A DNA stretch of 64,000 nucleotides from positions 2,953,303 to 3,017,302 of the forward strand of contig OX419759.1 in the NCBI GenBank assembly GCA_948567375.1, given 5' to 3'. Position 1 is the first letter of the stretch. Every line of letters starts with the position of its first letter. This document shows, piece by piece, positions 42,094-52,156 of this stretch. Both the position numbers and the translations under genes were made by a program. The DNA is from Lunularia cruciata (lineage: Eukaryota > Streptophyta > Marchantiopsida > Lunulariales > Lunulariaceae). Below the pieces are notes generated by a model, which was given only the letters and a program-made list of their open reading frames with translations, made no database searches and had not been told where the DNA came from.

Positions 42094-42518
42094 TGTAACA
42101 ATATGGAGTTAGGGACGAGGTCAGTCAGGCTCACGAAGTAGCACATAAGACAAATTAGCCTAGAATATTCTGGAAGTATCTAGGAAGCTTCTTGGGAAGC
42201 TTCTTGGTTAGCTTAGCTTGCACCTTAAGTAAGTAGCTTCTAGAAGGAAGCTTCTAGAAGCTTCCAACTAGCTTAGCTTGCACGCCAAGTAGGCAGCTTC
42301 TAGAAGGAAGCTTCTTGAGAAGCTTCCTAGTTAACTTGGCTTGCACTCTAAGAAAGCGGCTTGAGGAAGCTTCTTGAGAAGCTTCTCAAGGGCCTTGTAT
42401 GCTACCTATAATTACCAAATTCAAAGCTCATGCTAGGCATTTGGATTTTTCCCTCATTCAAGTGTCCCAATGTGAGTTTCCATTCTCCTATTTCTCTCCT
42501 TGGTTTCAGTCTTTTACA
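42094..42518 (+). repeat. 3' LTR of copy 3b
   Basis: 425 bp, same ends as the 5' LTR, about eight differences. TTGAG duplication follows. Confidence 0.92.
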
Positions 42519-43435
42519 TTGAGGAGTCACACGAGTTGTTTTGCCTTTAGTATGAAGGATTTGGGTGCTATGAAGGGACTTGATATACAATTTGAGCTGA
42601 CTAGCAATACACCAATTTTCTGACATCCTTATCAATATAGTGAGATGGAGAGGACATTGATTCAGAGCCAGAGTAGTGACCTTTTTGAGGTTGGTTTGGT
42701 GGAGATTTCACATGGAGAGTATGCATCAGCGACAATGATGCCAGCCAAGAAGGATATGCATAGTAACTACACAAATAGGCGGATGTGTGGAGATTACCAT
42801 CCTATCAACCGATAGACCAGGGCTGATTGGTATACCATGCCTACATCGGAGGAGATTTTTGATGCGATGGGGCATGCAAAGGTCTTTAGTACTTTGGATC
42901 TTTGAGCGGGATATCATTAGTTGCCAATCAGGGAGGAGGATAAGTCCAAGACAACATTTTGGGCTATTGATCCTCACAGCAAGGATGCCTTATATTAGTG
43001 GAGGTTCTTACCATTTGGGTTAAAGAATGCTCTTGTTGAGTTCTAGAGGGTCATGGATAGGATCCTAGCTGGATTGGATTTTGCTTGGTGCTATATTGAT
43101 GACATTTTGGTCTATAGCACTATTGTGGAGGAGCATGAGAGATAGTTGTTGGAGGTGTTTGAGAGGTTGAGATCTCATGGACTCAAATTACATCTTAGGA
43201 AGTGTAGGTTCTTCCATGAGTAGGTTGAGTATTTGGGTCACACTATCTACCCCAAAGGACTTGGTGTTCAGTAGACCAAGGTGGAGGCTATTGCATGTAT
43301 TCCTCAACCTATGGATGTGAGTAGAGTGCGAGCATTCCTTGGGTTGGCAAACTTCTATCACCACTATGTTAGAGGATTTAGTGCCATTGTCAAGGCCTTG
43401 ACAAAGCTGACCAAGCTTACATAGGAGTGGTGTTG
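42519..43435 (+). pseudogene. Family 1 reverse transcriptase, copy 1b
   Basis: Resumes after 3b: SHTSCFAFSMKDLGAMKGLD, MMPAKKDMHSNYTNRRMCGD, AKVFSTLDL (catalytic Asp, followed by TGA), WRFLPFGLKNAL, WCYIDDILVYS (YIDD active site), RSHGLKLHLRKCRFFHE and FLGLANFYHHYVRGF. About ten TAG/TGA codons, most opposite Gln, Arg or Trp codons in 1a. Confidence 0.83.
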
Positions 43436-43900
43436 GGGAGATGAGCGAAAAGAACTTTTGTCGAGCTCAAGGCGAGGTTGACATCTGCTCCTATTTTGAA
43501 GAGACCAATCAGAGGATGACCATTTCAGGTTCATATTGATTGGAGTATGTTGGGGCTTGGAGCGGTGCTCACCCAACATGATGATAAGAGTAAGGAGTTT
43601 GTGGTGGTCTATGCTAGTCGCCCCAACAAATCAGCAGAGGTGAAGTATAGTTCATATGAGGGAGAGTGCTTGGCAGTAGTTTGGGCAATAACACGTTTCC
43701 GATGTTACCTATTTGGTAACCCCTTCACTCTCATCACTGATCATCAGTCTCTGAAGTGGTTGATGGAGTCCAACAAGCTTTCAGGGAAGCTTGCATGATG
43801 GGCTCTAATTTTATAGGAGTATGATTTCACGGTTGTTCACAAACCTAGAGTGGTGAACCGTGATGCAGATGGGTTGAGTAGAAACCTATATCCGAACCAG
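43436..43900 (+). pseudogene. Family 1 RNase H, copy 1b
   Basis: SMLGLGAVLTQHDDKSKEFV, ASRPNKSAEVKYSSYEGECL, YLFGNPFTLITDHQSLKWLM and VVNRDADGLSRN. Open 43547-43798; flanked by stops. Confidence 0.83.
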
Positions 43901-45112
43901 CAGGATCAAACCGGAGCATGTTGGCATGGTGAGACAGATGAGGAGATGGTGCCAGGTTGGCATGCATTTGCCTTTCTATGTATATTTTGAGGCTTTGGTG
44001 GTATCTCTCTCAACGCATACAAGAGTTATTGAGGTCACAGATCCAAAGAGTGAAGATATTGGTACAATTCAGCGAGACATTCATGATGATGTCTTAGTGA
44101 TGGACTATCTTTGCATTGGTGTTGTGGGTGGCACAGTTGGGGCCAAGGAGAGAGATTGTGTTCTTCAGCAAGCTAGATGGTTCAAATTGGAGGGCAAATA
44201 CCTTTTGCGTGTGTGGGAGGATGGTAGAGTGCAAGTAGTACCACTTGCATCTCAAAGACCATAGTTGGTCTGTCATGCTCATGAGGAGCTATGACATTTT
44301 GGAGTAAAGCATACATATAACTTACTCTAGAGTCATTATTGGTGGTGCGGTATGTAGACCCAAGTACAATAGTTTGTTGCGAGATGTGTGGTTTACGACC
44401 AAGTTAGAGCATCATTCAATGCTCCTATGCCACAGTTAAACCCATTACCTATCATGGGATTGGGTTACCATTGGAGTTTGGACTTTGCTGGACCTTTACC
44501 GTTGATTCTGAGACATCATCGGTATGTTTTGGTGATGGTGGAGCACTTCTCCAAGTGGATTGAGTTGGTGGTCCTTCCCGACAAGTCTAGTGAAGGGACA
44601 ACTTACTTGATCTTGGATCCAATTCTTAGTCATTTTGGTGCACCAGCTGAGGTTTTGACTGATAAGGGTACAGAGTTCTTGGGAGAGTTTCAGGTCTTGT
44701 GTGACAAGGCTTTGATTGATCATCGTACTACATCCCGAGATCACCTTGAAGCAGATGGCTTAGCAAAGAGAGTGGCTCGGATGGTGAAGAGAGCATTGAA
44801 AAAGTATGGTTTGCAGAGAGGCCACTTGGGAGATTGGGATCTCCAATTACCTGGTTGGCCATGGGCTACCAATTCAGCCGGCAAGCCTCCTTAGCATCCT
44901 TCTCTCCTTACTTCATACTCTATGGACGAGATCTAGATTTACCTGTAGCCATTTGTCAAGATGCTACTATAGTTTTGGACTTGGATGACCCAGATGTATG
45001 GATGAGCGCATTTTCTCAACAGGCAGAGATCTTTTGGAGAGTGATGCTGATGGCCTTTGAGAACTTGGCGATTGCTCAACATAAAGATACTTTATGCTAT
45101 GCTACCATTTGA
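43901..45112 (+). pseudogene. Family 1 integrase, copy 1b
   Basis: Zinc region broken (RCVVYDQ for RCVVCDQ). Core HWSLDFAGPLPLILRHHRYV (Asp), APAEVLTDKGTEFLGEFQVL (second Asp intact, unlike 1a, where a stop follows), then DHLEADGLAKRVARMVKRAL (Glu). A 168-codon frame (44388-44894) covers the core; a frameshift follows (WDLQLPGWPWA), then FSPYFILYGRDLDLPVAICQ. Confidence 0.83.
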
Positions 45113-45515
45113 GGAGGAAGTTATAGACCCTCAATCCGTCAATTTCATCCAAGAGACTATGTATATCTACAGTAGACAACACCAACGACATGATAATTTG
45201 ACAGGCCACACTATCTTGAGAGTGCGTGAGGTTTTGCTATCTGGAATCCTTGTGTTAGAAGGACATGATGGTGTTGTTTGGAAGGATCATGTATGCAATT
45301 ATGCGCCATGCCACCTCCCAAACATTGATGGTATTGTAGACCCAAGCTTGGCACTTGTACGTGCAAGCTTGAGGTGTATATTATGTGGTTCTTCTGGTGG
45401 AGCTACTATTATGTTAGTGTGTGATAGCTATTCGAGAGGATGGCAAATGGCATGTATAATTCCTCCCCTCACGGTGGTTCCTCAAGGACAATGGTTATGT
45501 CCTAGATGTACTTGA
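45113..45515 (+). pseudogene. Integrase tail and PHD finger, copy 1b
   Basis: Open 152 codons from 45057. ILRVREVLLSGILVLEGHDG and HVCNYAPCHLPNIDG precede the finger: LRCILCG, MLVCDSYSRGWQMAC, PPLTVVPQGQWLCPRC, then a stop. Two ligands are altered here (CDxC to CDSY, and GWH to GWQ), while the last CPRC, broken in 1a, is intact. Both copies together show the full C4-H-C3 set. Confidence 0.82.
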
Positions 45516-45684
45516 CCTATAGCTAGTTCATTCTTTATATGGTATAGATTGCAGACAAGCAATTAACGATGGGACTCCATAGCACCTGGCCTCCTGATCT
45601 TTGCCCATCATAGGGTATACCATATACTTAGAGTAGATGGCTATCTGGAGTTAGAGGGACCTAACCGCCAACTAGGGGGGCGAT
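45516..45684 (+). promoter_or_regulatory. Family 1 3' spacer and polypurine tract, copy 1b
   Basis: Non-coding spacer ending AACTAGGGGGGCGAT (45670-45684) right before repeat b1. The G6 run is the best polypurine-tract candidate. By the usual rule this would place the LTR start at b1. Confidence 0.6.
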
Positions 45685-46349
45685 TGTGGCACTTTAGAGT
45701 CTATGTATGACTTATGTGTGAGTTGTGCTTCTAAAGTGTATGATGTTGATAGTGATGTATGTTGTGTAGCGATGTATATACGCACGACAATTGTCATGCC
45801 ATTTGTAGTGTCGCATCTAGATTGCTCAAACACTAAAGTTCCAATGAGAGTAGTTAGAGTTATTTTAGTAGTTTCTCAGAGACTACTTTCTGACGGTCAG
45901 ATTTGGTGTTCAAGGTACTGACTTCATGGTGGGGCCCAACGTCACTTTGCACGGTTTCCACTGTCGAGTGTGCCATTAGCAGGACTGTTAGGGTTTTAGG
46001 CCTAGCTTGAGTCTTGGAGTATACTTTCAAAGTGCAGCTCCAAAGAGCTCACTTCTCTAATGTTGAGCCTTCGAGTTCCTGGCTATGGTGGACAAAGGCC
46101 GGCGAGCGTCACATAGATTCTCTATGCTGGAGTGGGTGTGGCTTGACTGTAATTAGTGTCCAGTTGTTGGTAGTTTATAGAGTGACAAATCAAGTACTGA
46201 TCTAAGTTAAATTGAGTTGACAATGGTAAACAATCTGATTATTGTGGCACTTTAGAGTCTATTTATGACTTATGTGTGAGTTGTGTTTCTATAGTGTATG
46301 ATGTTGACAACGATGTATGTTGTGTAGCGATATATATATATGCATGACA
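45685..46349 (+). repeat. Family 1 3' end of 1b: repeats b-a-b
   Basis: b1 45685-45791 (TGTGGCACTTTAGAG to GCACGACAAT), a2 45792-46241 (TGTCATGCC to TGATTA), b2 46243-46349 (TGTGGCAC to GCATGACA). b1 and b2 are both 107 bp. The b1/a2 junction is a near palindrome, GCACGACAATTGTCATGC (45783-45800). Then the family 3 LTR resumes at 46350. Confidence 0.87.
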
Positions 46350-46455
46350 TTACCAAAGCCAAAGCTCATGCTAGGCATTCAAAGTTTCCCACACTCAAGT
46401 GTCCCAATATGATCTTCCATTCTCCTATTTGTCTCCTTAGTCTCAATCTTTTACA

Positions 46456-47439
46456 CAATTAGCAAACCTAACTATAGTTGCCATGCAAACAAGGCCTGTA
46501 GGCCGTGCAAACTAGGGCTTGCCACACAAACCAAGTCATGCATGCCGCACAAACTCCTAGAAGTTGTTTTTGTGGCAAGCCTTGGTTTGCATGATAGCCA
46601 TGGTTTATGTGGTATTTATGCTTTGTTTATGTGGCCTAGGAAATAGAGCTTGGGTTTTTGTATGAGATGTTAAATATTGAAATAATTAATGACATGTTTG
46701 CAGGTATTAATGTGCATGAAGTTTGCATGCACTTGAGAGAGGGAGACTCATAGAGAAATAGTCCATAGGAGAGATTTTGTTCTCACCACATCTGTCATTT
46801 GCTAAGCATTTTGTTTCCCAATAGGTACTACATAGGGGAGGAAGATAGTTTTGCAAAGCGTGGTAGAAGATTGGTTTTTGACAAGAGATAGGATACCTAG
46901 GAGATATCTAGGTAAGCAGTGTGCATATCTGGCATTTAGACAAATTTTCCAACTCTTGTGTTCACTAATTATTCCTACACAACAACCTAAAGTTGTGCAT
47001 GGGAACATCATTCTCATTGTAAAGAGTAAAATGGCATGATCTACTCTAGTAGACTATGATTGGGCCAAGCTTATGTTGTTGGCTATTGAGGTGGAGCTTG
47101 TTGTAGTCCAAAGGCAGCTTGGGCACCTAAATGCTAGATGCTTTTGTATGACCTATGTGGGACAAGTTCTCACCCATTTATTCACAGAGTAGACTTCTTA
47201 GAGAGTACAAGATTGTATATAACATTGGAGGTGCAAAGGAAGAGGTTTATATTCATAAGAGGGCAAACTAGGGGGAGCTTGAACATGATGAGCAGCCGGG
47301 TGGGTGAGATTTTAGTTTTAGTTTAGTGCACCTTTGAGTATGGATTAGCTAGCCCTATGCACATATTTATATAGTTTTGAGATTTATATACATTGTTTTG
47401 TTTTGTAGAAAGGAACACATACACATTATGGATGAGAGT
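46456..47439. other. Unclassified relic right of the nest
   Basis: Flank of solo LTR 3a. An imperfect inverted repeat (46504-46530 against about 46567-46593) would form a hairpin. Around 46850-47110 the plus strand reads VVEDWFLTRDRIPRRYLGKQ, FRQIFQLLCSLIIPTQQPKV and DYDWAKLMLLAIEVELVVVQ across one stop, probably a decayed coding region of unknown type. Confidence 0.45.
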
Positions 47440-48039
47440 TGTTATACTCTAAGGATAGGATAACTCTCCAAGAGAGATACAAGAGAGAAAACATAAGCTC
47501 CACACTCAATACTCTGATGCTCCAAAGGAGCACCTTCTCGTTACTATATAGAAAAGAGGATCCACTCAGAGGAACCTCCACCCTTGGACCAGATACATAG
47601 ATTGGTGCATGTCAATGAGCTCCACCCTTAGATTAGTTGCATGGATAGGTGATTATCAATCCTTGTCCTATTTGGTTGGTCAAATAGGTTTGACAATAGG
47701 GAATATTTAGGGAATATTCTTGTAGGAATCTCATAATTATATGGGTGAGGTACCATTGGAAAGTTCTTGATGAGACAAACTTGGGGGAGGGAAGGCTAAC
47801 GTTTTTTTCCATTTGGGACGGAGGGAGGAATTTACACATCTTTGAGGTCTAATTCATCTATTTAGGCCTTTTAAATTGACTTTGAAGTTTCTAGGCTACT
47901 CTCGGCTCCTACTCTATTAGTAGAAGTACTATTTTGGTAATATCTCTATCTGATCTACTTAGTCTATCATATATAAAATGTTCCCAAATGTACCAAACCA
48001 ATTTACCCCTAGATAATATGTCTAGCTATTGGTATTACA
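47440..48039 (-). mobile_element. Family 5 solo LTR (copy 5b)
   Basis: 600 bp on the minus strand, starting TGTAATACCAATAGCTAGAC and ending GAGTATAACA, homologous to the LTRs of 5a but lacking their internal 155-bp duplication. It is strongly diverged, hence old. Flanking 5-mers (AGAGT and AGGTG) do not match, so the target duplication is lost or the ends are eroded. Confidence 0.75.
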
Positions 48040-50028
48040 AGGTGGGTTGGCCTCTCATAAGGGTAGCCTAGGAGAGAGATGAGCATATTAGGCTAGAGGA
48101 GTACCTTTTGAGTGAGGGGGAGAGTAGGCTAGTTGAGCATGAGAGAATACTTGCATTGAGGGAGGAGTAGTTGCTTGAGGAGCACATTGTGTTTGAGAGA
48201 GAGAGAGAGAGTAGACTAGCAATGCAAAAGACCAAGACCAAGGAGAGAAATAGGAGAATGGAAGCTCATATTGAGACAATTGAATGAGAGAAACTTCAAA
48301 TGTCTAGCATGAGCTTTGGCTTTGGTATTTATAGGGAGCATACAAGGCTTTGAGAAACTTCTTAAGAAGTTTCCTTGAGCCACTTTCTTGGAGTGCAAGC
48401 CAAGTTAATTGGGAAGCTTAGTCAATAAGCTTCCTTCTAGAAGTTGCTTACTTGGCATGCAAGCTAAGCTAGTTGGAGGCTTCTAGAAGCTTCCTTCTAG
48501 AAGTTACCTACTTGAGGTGCAAGCTAAGCTAACCAGGAAGCTTCCTAAGAAGTTTCTTAGATACTTCTAGAATATTCTAGGTTAATTTGTCTTATTTGCT
48601 ACTTTGTTAGCCTTGACTAACTTTGTCGTAGAGAGGGAGATGCATTTATGTATTGAGGAAAGTACTATGAATGAGTGGTTAGTAGAGCTAGTTAGAGTTA
48701 TTAGGGAGAAAGAGTGTAATATGAGAGCTTGAGTAAAGAGATTCACTAAGTTAGAAGGACTCATGAGAGATAGTAAGGAGAGAGCAAAAGGATATTGAGT
48801 TCATGAGATATGTATGGTATATGAGAGAGTTTTCCATTATTATGGAACTATTGGAGAAGACCTAAAAGAAGTACATGAGGTGAGTACTCAACTAGATACT
48901 CTTAGCATACCATATGAGGATGATTGCTAAGAGGCTAGAGAGTGGTTAGAGGCAAATATGTCATAATATTCTTGGAGGTTTCCCCAAAAGGAGGCAGGGA
49001 CTTAGACAAATCAAGGTGTTGATCTTTATGGTGTGGTAGGGGTTCAAATGGAGGCTACTTCAGTTGATATGGGAGCTCACACCTTGAGCAAGGCTTTGTT
49101 TACAGATATTGGGACTCAAACCCATAGTCCATTTAGAGATCCTACCATAGAGGAGAGCACATCCTACAATACCACCACCACCACCACAAACTTCAAGTTC
49201 TTCATTTGGAGTGCATCATGTTAGAGAGACTACTACTCCATCAGATGGGAGAGCATCATCTTTGCAAGCTACACAATCTAGTCAAACTTGGTTGACTCTT
49301 GTAGATGGCTCAAGAGAGGAGCCTTACTTGCATTTGGGAGAGGATATTGTCTCATGAAGACCTCACACTAGTGCACCCTCTTGGAGTTTTTCATGTACTT
49401 GCTACAAATACTTGTGGCTTCAAGAGCAAAATGCATCTTTGAGTGATGAAGTATAGAGACCCACTTGTTTGAGAGGAGAGATGAGTTTATCTAGATTAAT
49501 CATTCCTTGTATCATTTTCCATATAGATTTGAGGAGGAAGATTATAGTGTTAGATTTGTGTTACATAGTAGTTATGAGAGATCCTAATCGACTTCATTTC
49601 TTGGAGTGGTGTTCCAAGAACATGAGGAGGAGATGGCACTATTTTACCATGAGTAGTGAAGTGCTTCATGGTATATTCCATAGCCTAACATTAGAGAGTT
49701 TGTGGATTATTTTACACTCACTTTTAGATGATCATATGGACTAAGTTGTTTGAAGTGTGATGCGGAAAACTTATTGCATTCTATGTGGGAGCTTGGTCAC
49801 GTATTGGCAAGAGTTCATATTGATTTGTGTTTGATGACATGCCTTGATGAGACAAATGGGTATTTTGATGAGTTTAGAGATTTTATGGTTAGACCATACA
49901 ATACTTTTACCTCTTTAGATTTATCTATCTGAGATATATTATTTGTGGATAGTGAGGCTCTTCCTTATTGTAGGAACCATCTTCATAGAGCCATATATCC
50001 TCCACCTTCATCATTGAGTGATACTCTT
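48040..50028 (+). pseudogene. Decayed coding relic, unknown protein
   Basis: Before solo LTR 3d: ERDEHIRLEEYLLSEGESRL and EHERILALREE, a Glu/Arg-rich coiled stretch. After it: STMNEWLVELVRVIREKECN, GVDLYGVVGVQMEATSVDMG and, further on, MWELGHVLARVHIDLCLMTC with YRNHLHRAIYPPPSS-like text. Stops are frequent. I cannot assign it. The coiled-coil character recalls the family 4 ORF, but no sequence match was seen by eye. Confidence 0.45.
48223..48628 (-). mobile_element. Family 3 solo or truncated LTR (copy 3d)
   Basis: Reverse-oriented family 3 LTR within the relic coding region. On the minus strand it ends GGTCTTTTGCA, contains the AAGCTTCTAGAAGC units, and starts near CGACAAAGTTA, so the first 20 or so bases are missing. 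A (GA)n run (48194-48212) lies just to the left. Confidence 0.75.
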
Positions 50029-50326
50029 TGTAACATGCATGCCAAGTTGTGACTTCTAGGAGGAAGCTTCTTGGGAAGCTTCTTGGCTAGCTTAGCTTGC
50101 ACTCCAAGTAGGTAGCTTCTAAAAGGAAGTTTCTAGAAGCTTCTAACTAGTTTAGCTTGCATGCCAAGTAGACAACTTCTAGAAGGAAGCTTCTTGAGAA
50201 GTTTTTCAAGAGCCTTGCATGCTCCTTATAAATACCAAAGCCAAATCTCATGCTAGACATTTGAAGTTTCCCACACATCAAGTCTTTGATTCTCCTATTT
50301 CTCTCCTTGGTCTTGGTCTTTTACAT
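50029..50326 (+). repeat. 5' LTR of copy 3c, internally deleted
   Basis: 298 bp instead of 425. TGTAACA is followed directly by TGCATGCCAAGT, so about 130 bp of the 5' half are missing. Ends TCTTTTACA, then the primer site. Confidence 0.8.
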
Positions 50327-50347
50327 TGGTATTAGAGTAGGAATAGG

Positions 50348-50563
50348 ATGGATGGAATTTATGGACCACCAAATCCATTTCCACCACACCATTGGGATTT
50401 TCATGTCTAGGTACTACTCAAGCATCACTTTATATAGTTCATCATCTCATTCTTTGGGTAGAATTTTTTAATGCAATCACCTTGTCCGAGGAACTCTTGG
50501 TACTTCAAATTGGAACTTAGGGAGAATGGTGGATGTGTTGCATCTATGTTAATAAATTAGATA
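50348..50563 (+). pseudogene. Family 3 leader ORF relic, copy 3c
   Basis: MDGIYGPPNPFPPHHWDFHV at the start, matching the leader ORF of 3b and showing the Trp codon that is TAG there. Later codons are broken by stops and a frameshift (FIISFFG, NFL). Confidence 0.5.
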
Positions 50564-50592
50564 AATTAGGTTAGTGTGATAGAGTAGTAGAA

Positions 50593-51416
50593 ATGGTGGC
50601 AATGCTTGAGGTTATCATTGCTATGTAGCAAAAAATCAAGCACCTTGCTTGATTATTGGATGAATGAAACCATCAATGACAAGAGCACGTACAAAGAGCA
50701 CCAATTTGAGAAGGAGAATACCAAATTTGATTTTCAAAACCCAAGGTATTTGAAGGTAGAATCTCTTGGGTGTAGTGGAGAATTTTGTGTTGATTGCAAA
50801 TATCATTCAAAGTAACCAATCTTCAAGATGAATAAAAACAAGATTCTCTTAGCTTCTAACCAATTAGATAAAGTAACGTAATTATGGTGGTGATTCCAAT
50901 TGGAGCGAGTTGTAATGGTAATTTGTTGTGCCAATCTTGACTTGGGAAAAATTCAAGAGTGCAATAATTGGTTGATTCTAAGCTATAAATGCCACACAAG
51001 CTGCACAAGATAGATTGGTAGAGTTGAAGCAGATTGGCTTTATAAGAAGTTACATCACGTAATTCCATAACATCATCATGCAGATTTTATATATATATTG
51101 GAAGGTGAAGCTCTAGATCAATTTGTGAGGAGCTTGAAGTCACAAACCAAATTAGAGGTGACTATGCAAGAGCCAAAACACTTGGAAGAAGCCATGCAAT
51201 TGGTCAAATGTTGTGATTCTTTGTTCTTGATCTCAACTTCTACAAAACCTACCAATACAGTATACATGGGTGGAGAAGCCGGCACCAATGGAGATTGATG
51301 CCACTAAAAGGAGTCCACTTGGCACTATAGATAGAGAAAAATTGTGACAAAATAGTGGTTGTTTTCACTAATGCCAAATTGGACATTGCATTGTTGAATG
51401 TCCACTTAAGAATAGG
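50593..51416 (+). pseudogene. Family 3 gag relic, copy 3c
   Basis: Aligns with gag of 3b: QNPRYLKVESLG, a decayed middle, LDQFVRSLKSQTKLEVTMQE and LEEAMQLVKCCDSLF. The zinc knuckle near 51358-51405 has lost a Cys to a stop. Cut by 5a just after LKNR. Confidence 0.7.
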
Positions 51417-52155
51417 TGTAATACCAAGGGTTAGCCATATGATCTAGATGTGAAATTTGGTTTGGTAACATCTAGAATGATGTTATACAGGATGGTCAAA
51501 ATAGATCAGATAGAAGTATCACCAAAAGAGTACTTCTACTAATAGTGCAGAAACCGAAATAGACTTGAGAACCTTAGAACCAATAGCTAGACATATGATT
51601 AAAGGTGAGAATTGGTTTGGTAACATCTGGAAGGATGTTCCACATGATGGACTAAATAGATCAGAAAGAGGTATCACCAAAAGGGGACTTCTACTAATAG
51701 AGTAGGAACTGAAATATGCCTGAAATCTTTGAAGGCAATTTTGGAGGCCTAAACGGATGAATTAGGCCTCGAAAATGTGCAGATTCCCCCCCCCAACGGA
51801 GGAGAGGCTGGCCTTCCCTCCCCTTAGGTTTGTCTCGTCGAGAGCTTTCCAACAGTACCTTACTCATGTGATTCTGAGATTCTTACAAGAAGATTCCCTA
51901 AAAGATTCCCTCTGGTCAAAGCTCGTTTGACCAACCAGATAGGACCTAGACCAGACAGGTCACCCATCCAAGTAAGTAATCCAAGGGTGGAGCTTGTTGA
52001 CATGTCACCTATCTGTGTCCCTAATCCTATGGTGGAGCTTCCTTGGAAGAGATCCTCTTTGTCTATATAATAAAGAGAAGGTGCTCCCTTGGGGCATCGG
52101 AGGTTTGAGTGTGCAATCTGTGTTTTCTCTCTTCTCTTGTCCTCGGAGTATTACA
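51417..52155 (+). repeat. 5' LTR of copy 5a
   Basis: TGTAATACCAAGG to GGAGTATTACA. The first 320 bp hold an imperfect tandem duplication (TTGGTTTGGTAACATCT at 51457 and 51612, offset 155 bp). The unduplicated older LTR 5b shows the ancestral state. A C9-10 run lies near 51787-51796. Confidence 0.93.
52063..52072 (+). promoter_or_regulatory. TATA box in the 5' LTR of 5a
   Basis: CTATATAATA, about 80 bp before the LTR end; the same box is at 57919-57928 in the 3' LTR. Likely core promoter of the element by position and sequence. Confidence 0.65.
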
Positions 52156-52156
52156 A

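Larger units (their letters stand above)
38037..42518 (+). mobile_element. Family 3 Ty3 element (copy 3b), internally deleted
   Basis: Complete by its ends: 425-bp LTRs at 38037-38461 and 42094-42518, 5-bp duplication TTGAG (38032-38036 and 42519-42523), initiator-Met-type primer site, leader ORF, gag, protease, RT, RNase H and the zinc part of integrase. The integrase core and everything behind it, including any chromodomain, is missing. LTRs differ at roughly eight positions, so the insertion is fairly recent. It sits in the RT N-terminus of 1b. Confidence 0.92.
2462..46349 (+). mobile_element. Family 1 Ty3-type element with methyltransferase and PHD finger (copy 1b)
   Basis: Own sequence is 2462-5864, 23655-25784, 36950-38036 and 42519-46349, about 10.4 kb once the three later insertions are left out. 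Termini are TGTC...GACA and the flanks carry a 4-bp duplication TTAT (2458-2461) / TTAC (46350-46353). Order: repeat a, leader, gag, CCHC, protease, cytosine-5 methyltransferase, RT, RNase H, integrase, PHD finger, then repeats b-a-b. Reading frames are broken by many stops, several being TAG where copy 1a has CAG or TGG. The reconstruction rests on exact continuation of homology with the uninterrupted copy 1a across each junction. Confidence 0.88.
2154..46455 (+). mobile_element. Family 3 solo LTR (copy 3a), split by element 1b
   Basis: Two pieces, 2154-2461 and 46350-46455, together make one LTR of the same family as copy 3b: TGTAATAATATGGAG start, AAGCTTCTAGAAGCTTCC-type repeats, and a CTTTTACA end. 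The flanking 5-bp words CAACT (2149-2153) and CAATT (46456-46460) fit a target-site duplication with one change, so I read it as a solo LTR left by LTR-LTR recombination. Element 1b sits inside it at a TTA(T/C) target. This defines the outermost layer of the nest. Confidence 0.8.

Noticed and set aside
2462-46349. Family 1 as a true DIRS/PAT element
   Set aside because: The repeats look like it, but a DDE integrase is encoded, target duplications are present and no tyrosine recombinase motif was found.
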